Below are positions 63,709 to 64,000 of a DNA stretch of 64,000 bases, one piece after another. The notes beneath the pieces are model-generated. The model worked only from the letters and a program-made list of their open reading frames with translations, made no database searches and had not been told where the DNA came from. The DNA is from Okapia johnstoni (lineage: Eukaryota; Chordata; Mammalia; Artiodactyla; Giraffidae). Position 1 is the first letter of the stretch, and every line of letters starts with the position of its first letter. The translations under genes and the position numbers were made by a program. Where the stretch lies: contig CM044309.1 of the NCBI GenBank assembly GCA_024291935.2, forward strand, positions 1,426,001 to 1,490,000. The letters are read 5' to 3'.

Positions 63709-63841
63709 TGGCATCACTGACTCAATGGACGTGAGTCTGAGCAAAGTCTGGGAGATGTTGAGGGACAGGGAAGCCTGGTGTGCTGCAATCATGGGGTTGC
63801 AAATAGTCAGACATGACTGAGCGACTGAACAACAACAACAA
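63709..63841 (+). mobile_element. BovB LINE 3' end, plus strand
   Basis: TGGCATCACTGACTCAATGG to AGTCAGACATGACTGAGCG plus a (CAA)n tail. It is a 133-bp 5'-truncated copy with no clear TSD. Confidence 0.92.
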
Positions 63842-64000
63842 ATGTGGCTTGAGGACATGAGAAGTACTTTTTGACCAGAAAAAGTTTCTCTTTGTAAGTT
63901 GACTGATCTTTGACATTCTATAGTTAGAAGTTCTTTGCTTAACTTTTTGACATCTAGTGTCCTGGAAATGGAAACATTAAGTAGTCTTTTACTTATTTAT

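Overview
This window looks like repeat-dense nuclear DNA of a ruminant, most likely a bovid (cattle, sheep, goat or relatives). The case rests on about sixteen BovB (RTE-type) LINE pieces, more than twenty Bov-tA / Bov-A SINEs with a tRNA-Glu-like head, artiodactyl L1 3' ends, CHR-type tRNA SINEs and a solo class II endogenous-retrovirus LTR. Under these lie older mammalian repeats: MIR, L2, MER20, other hAT pieces and a Tigger. BovB and Bov-tA together are diagnostic of ruminants; species cannot be read from this alone.

I found no convincing cellular protein-coding gene, rRNA or tRNA gene, CRISPR array or bacterial feature. The long open frames are reverse-transcriptase remnants of BovB, on the minus strand at 1365-2765 and 52512-54379 and on the plus strand at 31436-32663 and 45465-46046. 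Almost all other open frames read through SINEs, BovB tails or simple repeats. The window is best described as intergenic or deep-intronic.

Layout. 1-3.7 kb: unique DNA, a 1.5-kb minus-strand BovB, an L1 ORF2 piece and an L1 3' end. 3.7-10 kb: AT-rich unique DNA with MIRs, a Bov-tA and a (TG)n microsatellite. 10-20 kb: short BovB tails, Bov-tA copies, a Bov-A2 dimer, an L2, and two GC-richer unassigned stretches (13.5-13.8 and 16.2-16.6 kb). 20.6-23.8 kb: the 5' half of a BovB abutting minus-strand L1. 24-31 kb: SINEs, BovB tails, a CHR SINE, a Tigger remnant and a GC-box minisatellite. 31.4-32.9 kb: an internally deleted BovB inside a MIR. 33.4 kb: a palindromic mariner-like element that could fold as a microRNA precursor. 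34-43 kb: BovB, L1 3' ends, L2, MIR and SINEs. 43.2-44.4 kb: a three-layer nest (L1 tail, then SINE, then solo LTR). 45-52 kb: L2, BovB and SINEs, one of them bracketed by a 65-bp duplication. 52.3-54.7 kb: the longest BovB. 55-62 kb: L1 ORF2 interrupted by BovB, MER20, and a hAT element split by BovB. 62-64 kb: mostly unique DNA.

The insertions give a relative chronology: MIR, L2 and hAT first, then L1 ends, then Bov-tA/BovB, then the LTR. Many insertions keep readable target-site duplications (TSDs), which I used to set boundaries. The items most worth checking are the candidate microRNA-type hairpin at 33.44-33.52 kb, the 65-bp duplication around the SINE at 50.8 kb, the nested LTR at 43.6 kb, the GC-box minisatellite at 30.9 kb and a small EF-hand-like frame at 27.3 kb. 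All family assignments are from recognition of the sequence, not from a database search.
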